This document shows positions 1 through 13,320 of a stretch of 64,000 bases of DNA, in pieces (within the stretch, counting starts at the first letter, position 1; each line of letters opens with the position of its first letter). This DNA comes from Streptomyces sp. Act143 (lineage in GTDB: Bacteria > Actinomycetota > Actinomycetes > Streptomycetales > Streptomycetaceae), in the NCBI RefSeq assembly GCF_003143935.1, contig NZ_QFRX01000001.1, positions 878,071 to 942,070 of the forward strand, written 5' to 3'. A program made the position numbers and the translations under genes. The notes beneath the pieces were generated by a model. It was not told where the DNA came from and ran no database searches. It worked only from the letters and a program-made list of their open reading frames with translations.

Positions 1-86
1 TCGGCATCTCGCAGATGCACGTCTCCCGGCTGCTCAGCGCGTGCTTCGCCAGACTGCGCACGGAACTGGAGGCGGAGGCGCGCTGA
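1..86 (+). CDS. C-terminal end of a SigB/SigF/SigG-type sigma factor (5' end outside window)
   Basis: Reading in frame from base 3 gives GISQMHVSRLLSACFARLRT and ends at TGA 84-86. The segment GISQMHVSRLL is the recognition helix of sigma region 4 in the stress/sporulation SigB/F/G subfamily. It is almost the same as the matching part of the complete sigma gene at 20703-21536 (GISQMHVSRLI), so the window holds two paralogues of this subfamily. Only about 27 codons are visible, so the specific sigma factor cannot be named. The stop is followed after 4 bases by the end of the convergent ANTAR gene. Confidence 0.8.
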   Translation, partial: GISQMHVSRLLSACFARLRTELEAEAR

Positions 87-90
87 GCGG

Positions 91-423
91 TCACTCCGAG
101 GGGGCCCCGGGGATCTGGGTCGGGCCGATGCGGTCCAGGGCCGCTTCCAGCTCGGCCCGGATCTCCGGGGGCATGTGCCCGTCACGGCCCCAGATCAAGA
201 TGAGTTCCGCGACGTTGCGGAGCTTGATGTTCGTCCGCTGGGACACCTCCCGCAGGACCACCCAGCCCTCGTCCGGCGTGACCCGGCCGAGAGCGACCAT
301 CATGCCGATGGCCTGGTCCACCACGGCGTGCGAGGCGACGGCCTCCTTCAGCTGCTCGACCTCTTCCTGCAGCTCGAAGATGCGGTCGCTCTCGTCGGAC
401 GAATCGTGCGATGCCGGTTTCAC
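91..423 (-). CDS. ANTAR domain-containing protein
   Basis: The 110-residue product starts with a short coiled-coil-like stretch (RIFELQEEVEQLKEAVASH) and continues into an ANTAR domain: VVDQAIGMMVALGRVTPDEG, VLREVSQRTNIKLRNVAE. ANTAR domains bind paired RNA hairpins and relieve transcription termination. In Streptomyces, small ANTAR proteins without a GAF or receiver domain are common and mostly uncharacterised. I chose the GTG at 423 because GGAGGA lies immediately upstream; that spacing is very short, so the in-frame GTG at 459 (12 codons longer) is a real alternative. The gene converges on the sigma factor tail and is divergent from the VOC gene at 583. RNA target unknown. Confidence 0.8.
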   Translation of the reverse strand: MKPASHDSSDESDRIFELQEEVEQLKEAVASHAVVDQAIGMMVALGRVTPDEGWVVLREVSQRTNIKLRNVAELILIWGRDGHMPPEIRAELEAALDRIGPTQIPGAPSE

Positions 424-582
424 TCCTCCATCCTGCTCACTCGCGCGGCCCAGTGCCACCGGGTTCGGGGTGTCGTTTCGAGGGCCTCGCGGGGGTACTC
501 GACAGGCGCCCGGCGCGGTTCCGGTTGGACACTGGAGACAGACCGCCTGCCGCCGGGCCGGCGAGACCAGGACGCGACTGAC

Positions 583-1357
583 ATGAATCACGACATGAGA
601 ATTCCCCGGGGCACGACGGACGTCGTCTCCACGCACTCGGTGTTCGGCGCACCCTGCTGGGTGAGCCTGACCAGCCGCGACCTGGAGACCACCGAGGGGT
701 TCTACGCCGCCGTGCTGGGCTGGGAGTGGCGGCCGGCCAAGCTCGGCGACCGGTTCCGGATGGCGGTGGTGGGCGACACACCGGTGGCGGGGATCGCCGC
801 GGTCGCCTCGATGTGGCAGATGGCGGTCGCCTGGACGCCGTACTTCGCGGTGCGCAGCGCCGACGAGGCGGTGGCCCGGGCCCAGGAGCGCGGCGGCACG
901 GCCGCGGTCGGCCCGCTGTCCTTCCCGCCGGGACGGGCCGCGCTGCTGGCCGACCGGGACGGCGCGGCCTTCGGGATCTGGGAGGGCGAGCTCTTCTCCG
1001 ACTGGGAGAGCTGGCGCCGCGCGGCACCGGCCTTCATCCGCCTGCACACCCGGGACGCCTTCGACGCCGCGATCTTCTACGGCGAGATCCTCGACTGGGC
1101 GTCGGACCGCCCGGGGTGCTGCGAGGTCAACTACGAGGGCGGCGAGGTCGTGCTGCGCAGCCAGGGCGAGATCGTGGCGCGGATCGAGTCGGGCGCGCTG
1201 GGCGCGGCGCCCGACCCCACGATCCGCCCGCACTGGCAGGTGCACTTCGCGGTGTCGGACGTCTCCGCCTGCACCCGGGCCGCGGAACTGCACGGCGGCA
1301 GCGTGTTGTCCAAGAGCGGCGACGAGGCGGTGCTGCGCGACCCCGACGGCGCCCAGT

Positions 1358-1386
<29 letters not shown>
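583..1386 (+). CDS. Two-domain VOC (glyoxalase/bleomycin resistance fold) family protein
   Basis: The 267-residue product carries two tandem VOC domains. The first begins near residue 22 ([20 protein letters not shown]) and the second near residue 150 ([20 protein letters not shown], then [12 protein letters not shown] near the C-terminus). This two-repeat arrangement is typical of Streptomyces VOC proteins whose substrates are unknown. I see no full set of canonical glyoxalase I metal ligands, so lactoylglutathione lyase activity should not be assumed. The ATG at 583 is the first in-frame start after the intergenic region; another ATG lies at 595. Its 3' end overlaps the convergent glgX gene by 29 bases, so the two transcripts are antisense at their ends. 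Confidence 0.8.
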
Positions 1387-3507
<2,121 letters not shown>

Positions 3508-3511
<4 letters not shown>

Positions 3512-3993
3512 CGGGCGTCCTCCAGGACGCCGCCCGCGACCGGTTCCTCGCGGGGCACCTGGAGCACCTCGCGCAGGCTCGGCGCAGGCGCCGTCGGCAC
3601 CAGCGGGACGCGTTCGCCGGCCCTGGCGCGCTGCGAGAACCAGATGACCTTGCTGCCGGTCTCCGTGGCGCAGCAGCCCCAGCCGTCGCTCGTCGCGGCG
3701 ATGTGCTCCAGGCAGCCGCGGAGTTCCTGGTCCGGGCGCAGATCGCGGTCGTTGTCCCCGACAGCGGTGATCAGATGCTGGCCGTTCCACCACATCTCGA
3801 TCGATGTCTCCTTGTCGGTCGCGTGCTCGTCGATGGCCTTCAACAGCATCTCGGCACCGCGGCAGACGGGCTCGACGAGGGGGTCGAGATCCCAGTACCG
3901 GAGATGAGCGGCCAGAATGCGCTTGACCTGGCCGACCCGCTCCGGGGTGACTTCCACGTCGAGGTGGTAGTAGCAGGGCACTGCGGTCTTCAT
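3508..3993 (-). CDS. HATPase_c-like (anti-sigma kinase fold) protein with altered N box
   Basis: This 161-residue protein resembles the short RsbW/SpoIIAB-type ATP-binding proteins of Streptomyces. [17 protein letters not shown] near the N-terminus is typical, and [11 protein letters not shown] aligns with the usual ELxxNAxxH N box. The Mg-binding asparagine is replaced by lysine, so ATP binding may be weakened or lost. DNDRDLRP could correspond to the next nucleotide-binding motif. The C-terminal 40 residues are proline-rich and lack a clear function. It starts at ATG 3993 with GAGGAG well placed upstream, and its stop overlaps the glgX start as GTGA. Inference: it regulates, or is co-regulated with, glucan metabolism through a partner-switching sigma network. 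Partner unknown. Confidence 0.7.
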
Positions 3994-4238
3994 CTTCGTT
4001 GGCTCCTCACCGGCGAAGCTCCGCCGCCGCCTCGCCCCTGCGGGACGAGCCCCGAACGCGGAGCGTGAGCAGTGATCGCTCCTGAGTCACCTCAAGCGTG
4101 CGAGGGCTACGCCATTCGTGCAACACGAGCACCTCGCCGCGACAGCCGCAGCTCACGAGACGGTTGAAGATCCAACAAGACGCTGCGTCGTCACACGTGC
4201 ACCATGGGTGAAACTCCCCACGGAAGGTGAACCGCGCC

Positions 4239-4544
4239 ATGCTGCTACCGGCCAAGGCCGAAGTCGCCCGGCAACTGCGGCGGTACCGGGCCTGGGAGCG
4301 GATGATGCTCGCCTCCCCCGCCGACCGCACCGTCCGGGCCACGTTCGAGGACTCGGGATACACCCTCTGCGTGCTCATGGGGAAGCGCTGCGCCCGGGAG
4401 GCCGCCGACGCCGCCGAACGCTTTCTGCGGATCGGCCTCGTGCCCTACCTCCAGGAGCAGGACACGCAGCTCTGCGGCACCGCTGCCGCGCCCGTGCACC
4501 GGGGCCCGCCGGTGGTGCTGACGCGTTCCCCCGCGGGGAGGTAG
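4239..4544 (+). CDS. DUF5133 domain-containing small protein
   Basis: The 101-residue protein begins MLLPAKAEVARQLRRYRAWE and contains TFEDSGYTLCVLMGKR, the layout of the Streptomyces DUF5133 family, for which no biochemical role is established. No signal peptide or membrane helix is seen. I use the ATG at 4239 because AGGTGA lies eight bases upstream; a GTG at 4227 would add four residues. It lies in front of glgE on the same strand, separated by a 73-base gap that contains a strong hairpin. Inference: it may share the stress or developmental control of the glucan genes, but nothing in the sequence shows a direct role in them. Confidence 0.7.
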   Translation: MLLPAKAEVARQLRRYRAWERMMLASPADRTVRATFEDSGYTLCVLMGKRCAREAADAAERFLRIGLVPYLQEQDTQLCGTAAAPVHRGPPVVLTRSPAGR

Positions 4545-4571
4545 ATCCCTTCCGGCGCAGCTTGGACCCCC

Positions 4572-4593
4572 GGCCGGGCCTCATGGCCCGGCC
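4572..4593 (+). terminator. GC-rich hairpin between DUF5133 gene and glgE
   Basis: Arms GGCCGGGCC and GGCCCGGCC pair perfectly around a TCAT loop. It starts 28 bases after the DUF5133 stop and ends 24 bases before the glgE ATG. There is no U-run, so it could be a factor-independent terminator of the Streptomyces type, an attenuator, or a stabilising leader structure for the glgE mRNA. Confidence 0.5.
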
Positions 4594-4617
4594 CTCGGCA
4601 CGGCGGAGGCGAGATCC

Positions 4618-6593
4618 ATGAGTGCGAGCGAGACCATCGGCCGCATCCCGGTGCGGGACGTCCGCCCGGTTGTCGACGGCGGCCGGAGCCCGGCCAAGGC
4701 GGTCGAGGGAGAAACCTTCGAGGTCACCGCCACGGTGTTCCGTGAGGGCCATGACGCGGTCGCCGCGAACGTCGTCCTCACCGACCCCGAGGGCCGGCCC
4801 GGCCCCTGGACGCCGATGCGTGAACTCGCCCCCGGCACCGACCGCTGGGGCGCCGAGGTCACTCCCGGCTCGGTGGGCCGCTGGACGTTCCACGTCGAGG
4901 CCTGGGGCGACCCGATCACCACCTGGCGCCACCACGCCCGCATCAAGATCCCCGCCGGCATCGACGTCGGTCTGGTTCTGGAGGAGGGCGGCGAGCTCTA
5001 CCAGCGGGCGGCGACCGGCGTGCCCGAGCCCTCGGACCGGGCACTGGTGCAGGCCGCGGCGGACGCCCTGCGCGACGACTCCCTGACCGTCTCGGCCCGG
5101 TTGGCGGCGGCGTTGACGCCGCGGGTGGACGCGGTGCTGGCGGCCTATCCGCTGCGGGAGTTCGTCACCGCCTCCGAGCCGCTGCCGCTGCTGGTGGAAC
5201 GCGAACGCGCCCTGTACGGCGCGTGGTACGAGTTCTTCCCCCGCTCCGAGGGCACCCCGCAGCGCCCGCACGGCACCTTCCGCACCGCGGCCCGCCGCCT
5301 GCCGGCGATCGCCGGCATGGGCTTCGACGTCGTCTACCTGCCGCCGATCCACCCCATCGGCACCACCTTCCGCAAGGGCGCGAACAACACCCTGTCGGCC
5401 GGGCCGGACGATGTGGGGGTGCCCTGGGCGATCGGCTCGCCCGAGGGCGGCCACGACGCGGTCCATCCGGATCTGGGCACGCTGGAGGACTTCGACTTCT
5501 TCGTCGCCGAGGCCGCCCGGCACGGCCTGGAAGTGGCGCTGGACTTCGCCCTGCAGTGCTCGCCGGACCATCCCTGGGTGCACAAGCACCCGGAGTGGTT
5601 CCACCACCGCCCCGACGGCACCATCGCCTACGCGGAGAACCCGCCGAAGAAGTACCAGGACATCTACCCCATCGCCTTCGACGCCGACCTGGACGGCCTG
5701 GTCGCGGAGACCGAGCGGGTGCTGCGGCACTGGATGGACCACGGGGTGCGGATCTTCCGGGTGGACAACCCGCACACCAAGCCGGTGGTCTTCTGGCAGC
5801 GGGTGCTCGCGGACATCAACGCCACCGACCCGGACGTGATCTTCCTGGCGGAGGCGTTCACCCGCCCGGCGATGATGCACACCCTCGCCCAGATCGGCTT
5901 CCAGCAGTCCTACACCTACTTCACCTGGCGCAACACCAAGCAGGAACTCACCGAGTACCTGACCGAGCTGTCCGGCGAGGCGGCCTCCTACATGCGGCCC
6001 AACTTCTTCGCCAACACCCCCGACATCCTGCACGCCTACCTCCAGCACGGCGGCCGGCCCGCCTTCGAGATCCGCGCCGTGCTGGCCGCCACCCTCTCCC
6101 CCACCTGGGGCATCTACTCGGGCTACGAGCTGTGCGAGAACACCCCGGTACGCGAGGGCAGCGAGGAGTACCTGCACTCGGAGAAGTACCAGCTCCGGCC
6201 CCGCGACTGGGACACCGCCGACACCATCGCCCCCCTCATCACCAGGCTCAACGAGGTCAGGCGCCGCCACCCCGCGCTCCGCCGCCTCAGGAACATCCGC
6301 TTCCACACCACCGACAACGACGCCGTGATCGCGTACAGCAAGCGCAGCGGCGCGGACACGGTTCTGGTGGTCGCCAACCTCGACCCGCACCACACCCAGG
6401 AGGCCACGGTCTCGTTGGACATGCCACAACTCGGCCTGGACGGAGGCGCGTCCATGGCGGTGCACGACGAACTGACGGGTGAGACCTACCAGTGGGGCAG
6501 GAGCAACTATGTGCGCCTGGAACCCGGTCGGGCTCCCGCGCACGTGCTCCACGTCCGGCCATCGACAGCGCACATCGGAGGGTCAAGCGCGTC

Positions 6594-6597
<4 letters not shown>
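4618..6597 (+). CDS. glgE: Alpha-1,4-glucan:maltose-1-phosphate maltosyltransferase GlgE
   Basis: GlgE (GH13_3) transfers maltosyl units from maltose-1-phosphate to the non-reducing end of alpha-1,4-glucan. The 659-residue product has an N-terminal Ig-like region (about 15-120), a helical insert, then the GH13 barrel. The nucleophile is D383 in [10 protein letters not shown] and the acid/base E412 in FLAEAFTRP, both in the context specific to GlgE. The ATG at 4618 has GGAGG upstream. The stop overlaps the treS start as ATGA. In Streptomyces the enzyme is also called Pep1. The operon order glgE-treS-pep2-glgB gives the whole trehalose-to-glucan route. It is functionally tied to TreS and maltokinase downstream and GlgX on the other strand. 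Confidence 0.97.
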
Positions 6598-8312
<1,715 letters not shown>

Positions 8313-8340
8313 GCGTGTGCCCACGAAAGGACGCCTCACC

Positions 8341-9777
8341 ATGCCGAAGACCGCCATCCCGAGCCCGATCGGCACGGCCGTCACGGGGCCCATGGCCTCG
8401 CTGGCCGGGCTGCTGCGCGACTGGCTGCCCCGGCAGCGCTGGTTCGCGGGCAAGGACCGGCCCGTCACGGACCTGGCACTGCTGTCCCTGACGGAGTTGT
8501 TCCCGGGCTGTCTGCATCTGCTGGTCCACGCCGGACCCGCGGCCGTCCCCGCCCCCGGCGGCACCACGACCGCGTCCGGGGACTGCTACCAGCTGCTGCT
8601 CGGCGTACGGCAGCACCTGTCGCCACGGCTGGGCCGGGCGTTGATCGGACGGGCGGAGACCGGGCCGCTGGCCGGGCTGACGGTGTTCGACGCGCTCCAG
8701 GACCCCCGGTCGGCACAGCTGCTCCTGGACCGGCTGCGGCACCCGGGCGCGGCGGGCCCGCTGCGCTTCGAGGCCGACCCGTCGGTGCCGGTGCCGACCG
8801 GGCTCGTGCCGCGGGTGCTGGACGCCGAGCAGTCGAACTCCTCGCTGGTGTACGGCGACGCGTTCATCCTCAAGGTCTTCCGGCGCATCCAGCCGGGCGT
8901 CAACCCCGACCTGGAGGTGCCGGGCGCGCTGGCCGGGCAGGGATGCGGGCGGGTGCCGGCGCCCGTGGCCTGGTTCCGGACGACGCATCCACACCAGGCC
9001 ACGCTCGGTGTGCTCCAGCCGTTCCTGCCGAACGCCTCCGACGGCTGGGCCCTGGCCCTGGCGGCGCTGGCCCGCGGCGAGGACTTCACAGCCGAGGCCC
9101 ATGAGCTGGGCCGGGCCACGGCGGACGTCCATCTCGCGCTGGCCGCCGCGTTCCCGGCCGGGGCCGCCGCGCCGGGCGGCCCGACGGCCGGCCGGCAGAA
9201 CGGCTCGACGCCCGCCGGCGTTCCCGGGGACCCCGGTACCGCCCAGAACAGCCGCACGGCGGCGGCGATGACCGAGCGATTGGCCTCCGCCGCGCACTGC
9301 GTCCCGGCCCTCCAGCCCTTCGTACCGCATCTGCGGACGGCCTTCGCCGCCCTGGAGACCTGCGATCCCGGGCCGCCGGCCCAGCGCATCCACGGCGATC
9401 TGCACCTGGGCCAGGTGCTGCGGGCCGGGCGCGAGTGGTTCGTCATCGACTTCGAGGGCGAGCCGTCCCGCCCGCTCGCCGAGCGCCGCAGCACGCATTC
9501 CCCGGTCCGGGACATCGCCGGCATGCTGCGCTCCTTCGACTACGCCGCCCGGCAGCGCCGCCCCTGGCGTCCGGAGTGGGCGCGCCGCTGCCGGGAGGCC
9601 TTCTGCGCCGGCTACGCCGCCCGGGCCGGCTGGGACCCCCGCAAGAAGCACGGACTGCTGCGCGCCTACGAGACGGACAGAGCCGTGTACGAAGTCCTGT
9701 ACGAGGCCCGGCATCGCCCCGACTGGCTGCCGGTGCCCATGGCGGCGATCGAACGACTCGCCGTAAGGGGAGGCTGA
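8341..9777 (+). CDS. pep2: Maltokinase (Pep2/Mak)
   Basis: Maltokinase phosphorylates maltose with ATP to maltose-1-phosphate, the donor for GlgE. The 478-residue product has an N-terminal cap region ([16 protein letters not shown], typical of maltokinases) and an aminoglycoside-kinase-like C-terminal lobe. The catalytic loop is [12 protein letters not shown] (H351, D353), and the metal-binding segment is [13 protein letters not shown] chose the ATG at 8341 because AAAGGA lies nine bases upstream; an in-frame ATG at 8254 would overlap treS by 59 bases. An Ala/Gly/Pro-rich stretch near residues 270-310 looks like a flexible insert. The gap to glgB is only four bases. Confidence 0.93.
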   Translation: MPKTAIPSPIGTAVTGPMASLAGLLRDWLPRQRWFAGKDRPVTDLALLSLTELFPGCLHLLVHAGPAAVPAPGGTTTASGDCYQLLLGVRQHLSPRLGRALIGRAETGPLAGLTVFDALQDPRSAQLLLDRLRHPGAAGPLRFEADPSVPVPTGLVPRVLDAEQSNSSLVYGDAFILKVFRRIQPGVNPDLEVPGALAGQGCGRVPAPVAWFRTTHPHQATLGVLQPFLPNASDGWALALAALARGEDFTAEAHELGRATADVHLALAAAFPAGAAAPGGPTAGRQNGSTPAGVPGDPGTAQNSRTAAAMTERLASAAHCVPALQPFVPHLRTAFAALETCDPGPPAQRIHGDLHLGQVLRAGREWFVIDFEGEPSRPLAERRSTHSPVRDIAGMLRSFDYAARQRRPWRPEWARRCREAFCAGYAARAGWDPRKKHGLLRAYETDRAVYEVLYEARHRPDWLPVPMAAIERLAVRGG

Positions 9778-9781
9778 AGCC

Positions 9782-11983
9782 ATGGCTCTGCGTGACACCT
9801 CACCCCCCGAGGCGGGCGGCCCGGTCCCCTGCCGTGCCGCACCCGCCCTGGACCCTGGCGACCGGGCCCGTCTGCTGGCGGGCGCCCACCACAACCCGCA
9901 CGCCCTGCTGGGCGCCCATCCGGTGCCCGGCGGGATCGCCTTCCGGGCGCTGCGCCCGTTCGCGCGGGCCGTGAGCGTGGTCGTCGACGGGGAGCGCAGC
10001 CGGCTCGTCTCGGAGGGCGACGGACTCTTCGCCGGCGTCCTGCCCCTGGCCGCGATCCCCTCGTACACCCTGCTGGTGGTGTACGAGGACGGTGAGCACG
10101 AGGTCCACGACCCGTACCGCTTCCTGCCCGCCCTCGGCGACACCGACCTGCATCTCATCCGTGAGGGCCGGCACGAGGAGCTCTGGACGGCGCTCGGTGC
10201 GCAGCCCATGACCCACCAGGGCGTCACCGGCACCCGCTTCACGGTGTGGGCGCCCAACGCGCAGGGGGTGCGGGTCGCCGGGGACTTCACCTGCTGGGAC
10301 GGCACCGCCTTCCCGATGCGCTCGCTCGGTGCGTCCGGGGTGTGGGAGCTGTTCCTGCCGGGGATCGGCGAGGGCACGCGGTACAAGTTCGAGATCACCT
10401 CCCGGTCGGGCCATCGCTTCCTCAAGGCGGACCCGATGGCCCGTCAAGCCGAGATCCCTCCGGACACCGCGTCGATCGTGAGCGTGTCGCACTACGAGTG
10501 GGGCGACGCCGAGTGGATGGCCCATCGGGGCGACGTTCCCGTGCACGAGGCGCCGTTCTCCGTGTACGAGGTCCATCTGCCGTCCTGGCGACCGGGGCTG
10601 ACGTACCGTCAACTCGCCGAGGAGCTCCCGGCGTACGTCAAGGATCTCGGCTTCACCCATGTCGAGTTGATGCCGGTCGCCCAGCACCCCTTCAGCGGTT
10701 CGTGGGGCTACCAGGTGACCGGCTTCTATGCGCCGACGGCCCGGCTCGGCTCGCCGGACGACTTCAAGTACCTGGTCGACGCCCTGCACCGGGCGGGCCT
10801 CGGCGTGATCATGGACTGGGTGCCCGCTCATTTCCCCAAGGACGACTGGGCGTTGGGCCGGTTCGACGGGGAGCCGCTGTACGAGCCCGGGGACTGGCGG
10901 CGGGCGGAGCATCCGGACTGGGGGACGTACGAGTTCGACTACGGGCGGGTCGAGGTGCGCAACTTCCTCGTCGCCAACGCCGTGTACTGGTGCGAGGAGT
11001 TCCACATCGACGGGCTGCGGGTGGACGCGGTGGCCTCGATGCTCTACCTCGACTACTCCCGGGACTCCGGCCAGTGGACGCCCAATGTGTTCGGCGGGCG
11101 TGAGGACCTGGACGCGATGGCGTTCCTCCAGGAGATGAACGCGACCGTGTACCGGCGGGTGCCCGGTGTCATGACGATCGCCGAGGAGTCCACCGCCTGG
11201 GACGGGGTGACCCGGCCGACCGAGAGCGGCGGGCTGGGGTTCGGGCTGAAGTGGAACATGGGCTGGATGCACGACTCGCTGGGCTATGTCCAGCACGAGC
11301 CGGTGCACCGCAGGTACCACCACCACGAGATGACCTTCTCGATGGTGTACGCGTACAGCGAGAACTACGTGCTGCCCATCTCGCACGACGAGGTGGTGCA
11401 CGGCAAGCGGTCCCTGGTGTCGAAGATGCCGGGCGACTGGTGGCAGCAGCGCGCCACCCACCGGGCCTACCTCGGCTTCATGTGGGCCCACCCCGGCAAG
11501 CAACTCCTCTTCATGGGACAGGAGTTCGCCCAGGGCGCGGAGTGGTCCGAGGCCCACGGCCCCGACTGGTGGCTGCTGGACCCGGCCTACGGTGCCGAAG
11601 CCGATCACCGGGGCGTCCAGGACCTGGTCCGCGACCTCAACACCGTCTACCGCCACACCCCGGCGCTGTGGCAGTGCGACACCACCCCCGACGGCTTCCA
11701 GTGGGTCCTCGGCGACGCGGCGGACGACAACGTCTTCGCGTTCCTGCGCCACGACGCCGAGGGCGGCCCGCTGCTGTCGGTCACCAACTTCTCCCCCGTG
11801 GTCCGCCACGACTACCGCCTCGGCGTCCCCGGTGACGTCCCCGCCTGGCAGGAGGTCCTGAACACCGACGCCGGGCGCTACGGCGGCAGCGGGGTCGGCA
11901 CCTCCGATCCGGTCAAACCGGAGGACGGTCTCCTCCCGCTCACGTTGCCACCGCTCGCCACGGTGTGGCTGACGCCTGTGTGA
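9782..11983 (+). CDS. glgB: 1,4-alpha-glucan branching enzyme GlgB
   Basis: GlgB introduces alpha-1,6 branches into the linear glucan made by GlgE. The product is 733 residues with the long-form N-terminus: two beta-sandwich modules (the second, CBM48, around [16 protein letters not shown] near 155) before the GH13_9 barrel. Nucleophile D415 lies in [14 protein letters not shown], acid/base E468 in [11 protein letters not shown], and the transition-state histidine motif is [10 protein letters not shown]. It is the last gene of the glgE operon. The first 20 residues are variable and proline-rich, so the exact start is less certain than the rest, although the ATG at 9782 is well placed. Confidence 0.96.
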   Translation: MALRDTSPPEAGGPVPCRAAPALDPGDRARLLAGAHHNPHALLGAHPVPGGIAFRALRPFARAVSVVVDGERSRLVSEGDGLFAGVLPLAAIPSYTLLVVYEDGEHEVHDPYRFLPALGDTDLHLIREGRHEELWTALGAQPMTHQGVTGTRFTVWAPNAQGVRVAGDFTCWDGTAFPMRSLGASGVWELFLPGIGEGTRYKFEITSRSGHRFLKADPMARQAEIPPDTASIVSVSHYEWGDAEWMAHRGDVPVHEAPFSVYEVHLPSWRPGLTYRQLAEELPAYVKDLGFTHVELMPVAQHPFSGSWGYQVTGFYAPTARLGSPDDFKYLVDALHRAGLGVIMDWVPAHFPKDDWALGRFDGEPLYEPGDWRRAEHPDWGTYEFDYGRVEVRNFLVANAVYWCEEFHIDGLRVDAVASMLYLDYSRDSGQWTPNVFGGREDLDAMAFLQEMNATVYRRVPGVMTIAEESTAWDGVTRPTESGGLGFGLKWNMGWMHDSLGYVQHEPVHRRYHHHEMTFSMVYAYSENYVLPISHDEVVHGKRSLVSKMPGDWWQQRATHRAYLGFMWAHPGKQLLFMGQEFAQGAEWSEAHGPDWWLLDPAYGAEADHRGVQDLVRDLNTVYRHTPALWQCDTTPDGFQWVLGDAADDNVFAFLRHDAEGGPLLSVTNFSPVVRHDYRLGVPGDVPAWQEVLNTDAGRYGGSGVGTSDPVKPEDGLLPLTLPPLATVWLTPV

Positions 11984-12047
11984 TTGGCCGCCGCGTGGGC
12001 AGTCGGGGCGTACGGACCCCGTCGTCGCGGCAGAAGGGCGGCCCCAC

Positions 12048-13133
12048 GTGCGCACCGTCGGAGTGGAGGAGGAACTCCTCCTGGTCGACCCGGAGACCGG
12101 CGAGCCACGCGCTCTGTCCGCGGCCGTGCTCGCGCGTGCCGCGCTGGACGACGTGGACGGTGAGGTCTTCGAGAAGGAACTGCACACCGAGATGCTGGAG
12201 TTCGCCACGCACCCGCAGTCGGGGATGGCGGACCTCGGTGCGGAGATCGTCCGGTGCCGCAAGGAGGCGGCGCGGCTCGCCGAGGGGATCGGCTGCACGG
12301 TGGCGGCGCTGGCGACGTCGCCGCTGCCCGTCAGTCCCTCCATAGGGGTGGGGCGCCGCTACCAGTGGATGGCGGAGCAGTACGGGATCACCAGCCGGGA
12401 CCTGGTCCTCGGCTGTCACGTGCATGTCTCCGTGGAGTCCGACGCCGAGGGCGTCGCGGTGATCGACCGGATCCGGCCGTGGCTGTCCGTGCTGTCCGCC
12501 ATAAGCGCCAACTCGCCCTTCTGGCAGGGCGGGGACACCCGGTACAGCAGTTATCGCAGCCGGGTGTGGCAGCGCTGGCCGTCGGCCGGGCCGACCGAGG
12601 TGTTCGGGTCGGCGGAGCGCTATCACCGGCGGGTCGCGGACATGGTCGCGACCGGGGTGCTCCTCGACGAGGCGATGGTCTACTTCGACGCGCGGCTGTC
12701 CCAGCGGTATCCGACGGTGGAGATCCGGGTGGCGGACGTGTGTCTGCGGGCGTCGACCGCCGTCCTGATCGCGACCCTCGCCCGCGGCCTGGTGGAGACG
12801 GCGGCCCGCGAGTGGCGGGCGGGGCAGGAGCCGCTGCCGCACAGCGTGAGCCTGCTGCGACTGGCCGCCTGGCGGGCCGCCCGGTCCGGGCTGACCGAGG
12901 AACTGCTGCACCCGGCGACCATGCGCCGGCTGCCCGCGGAGGCCGTCGTACGGGCCCTGCTGGACCATGTCGGCGAGGCTCTGGCCGAGACCGGTGACCT
13001 CGACTGTGCGCGGGAGGCCTGTGCGGAGCTGCTGCGGTGCGGCAACGGGGCGCGGGTGCAGCGGGAGCTGATGGAGCGGACCGGGAGTCTGCGGGAGGTC
13101 GTCAGGGAGTGCGCGCGCCGCACGCAGGCGTAG
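12048..13133 (+). CDS. YbdK-family carboxylate-amine ligase (GCS2-like)
   Basis: The 361-residue protein opens with TVGVEEELLLVDPETGEPR, the signature of the glutamate-cysteine ligase type 2 superfamily, YbdK branch. Further family motifs are LGCHVHVSVES (the metal-binding region) and FWQGGDTRYSSYRSRVW. Family members form amide bonds between a glutamate-type carboxylate and an amine. E. coli YbdK has weak glutamate-cysteine ligase activity, and the natural substrate in Streptomyces is not established. The GTG at 12048 has AAGGG about nine bases upstream. The gene follows glgB after 64 bases on the same strand and could be read through from that operon. Confidence 0.88.
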   Translation: MRTVGVEEELLLVDPETGEPRALSAAVLARAALDDVDGEVFEKELHTEMLEFATHPQSGMADLGAEIVRCRKEAARLAEGIGCTVAALATSPLPVSPSIGVGRRYQWMAEQYGITSRDLVLGCHVHVSVESDAEGVAVIDRIRPWLSVLSAISANSPFWQGGDTRYSSYRSRVWQRWPSAGPTEVFGSAERYHRRVADMVATGVLLDEAMVYFDARLSQRYPTVEIRVADVCLRASTAVLIATLARGLVETAAREWRAGQEPLPHSVSLLRLAAWRAARSGLTEELLHPATMRRLPAEAVVRALLDHVGEALAETGDLDCAREACAELLRCGNGARVQRELMERTGSLREVVRECARRTQA

Positions 13134-13320
13134 GAGCGGGGCGCCGGGCGGCCGGGCCCGCTGGCACTCCTTTCGCGGGGCCCCGATCACGGCGAGATCA
13201 ACAAACCGGCGCTCCTTGTCGAATCCGGACACTCACCGCTCTCGCCTGGGCTAGATTCAGGCACCGCCGATAACGGGTCTCGTCGGTGGAGTCACACCCC
13301 GTACACATCAGGAGCAGCGC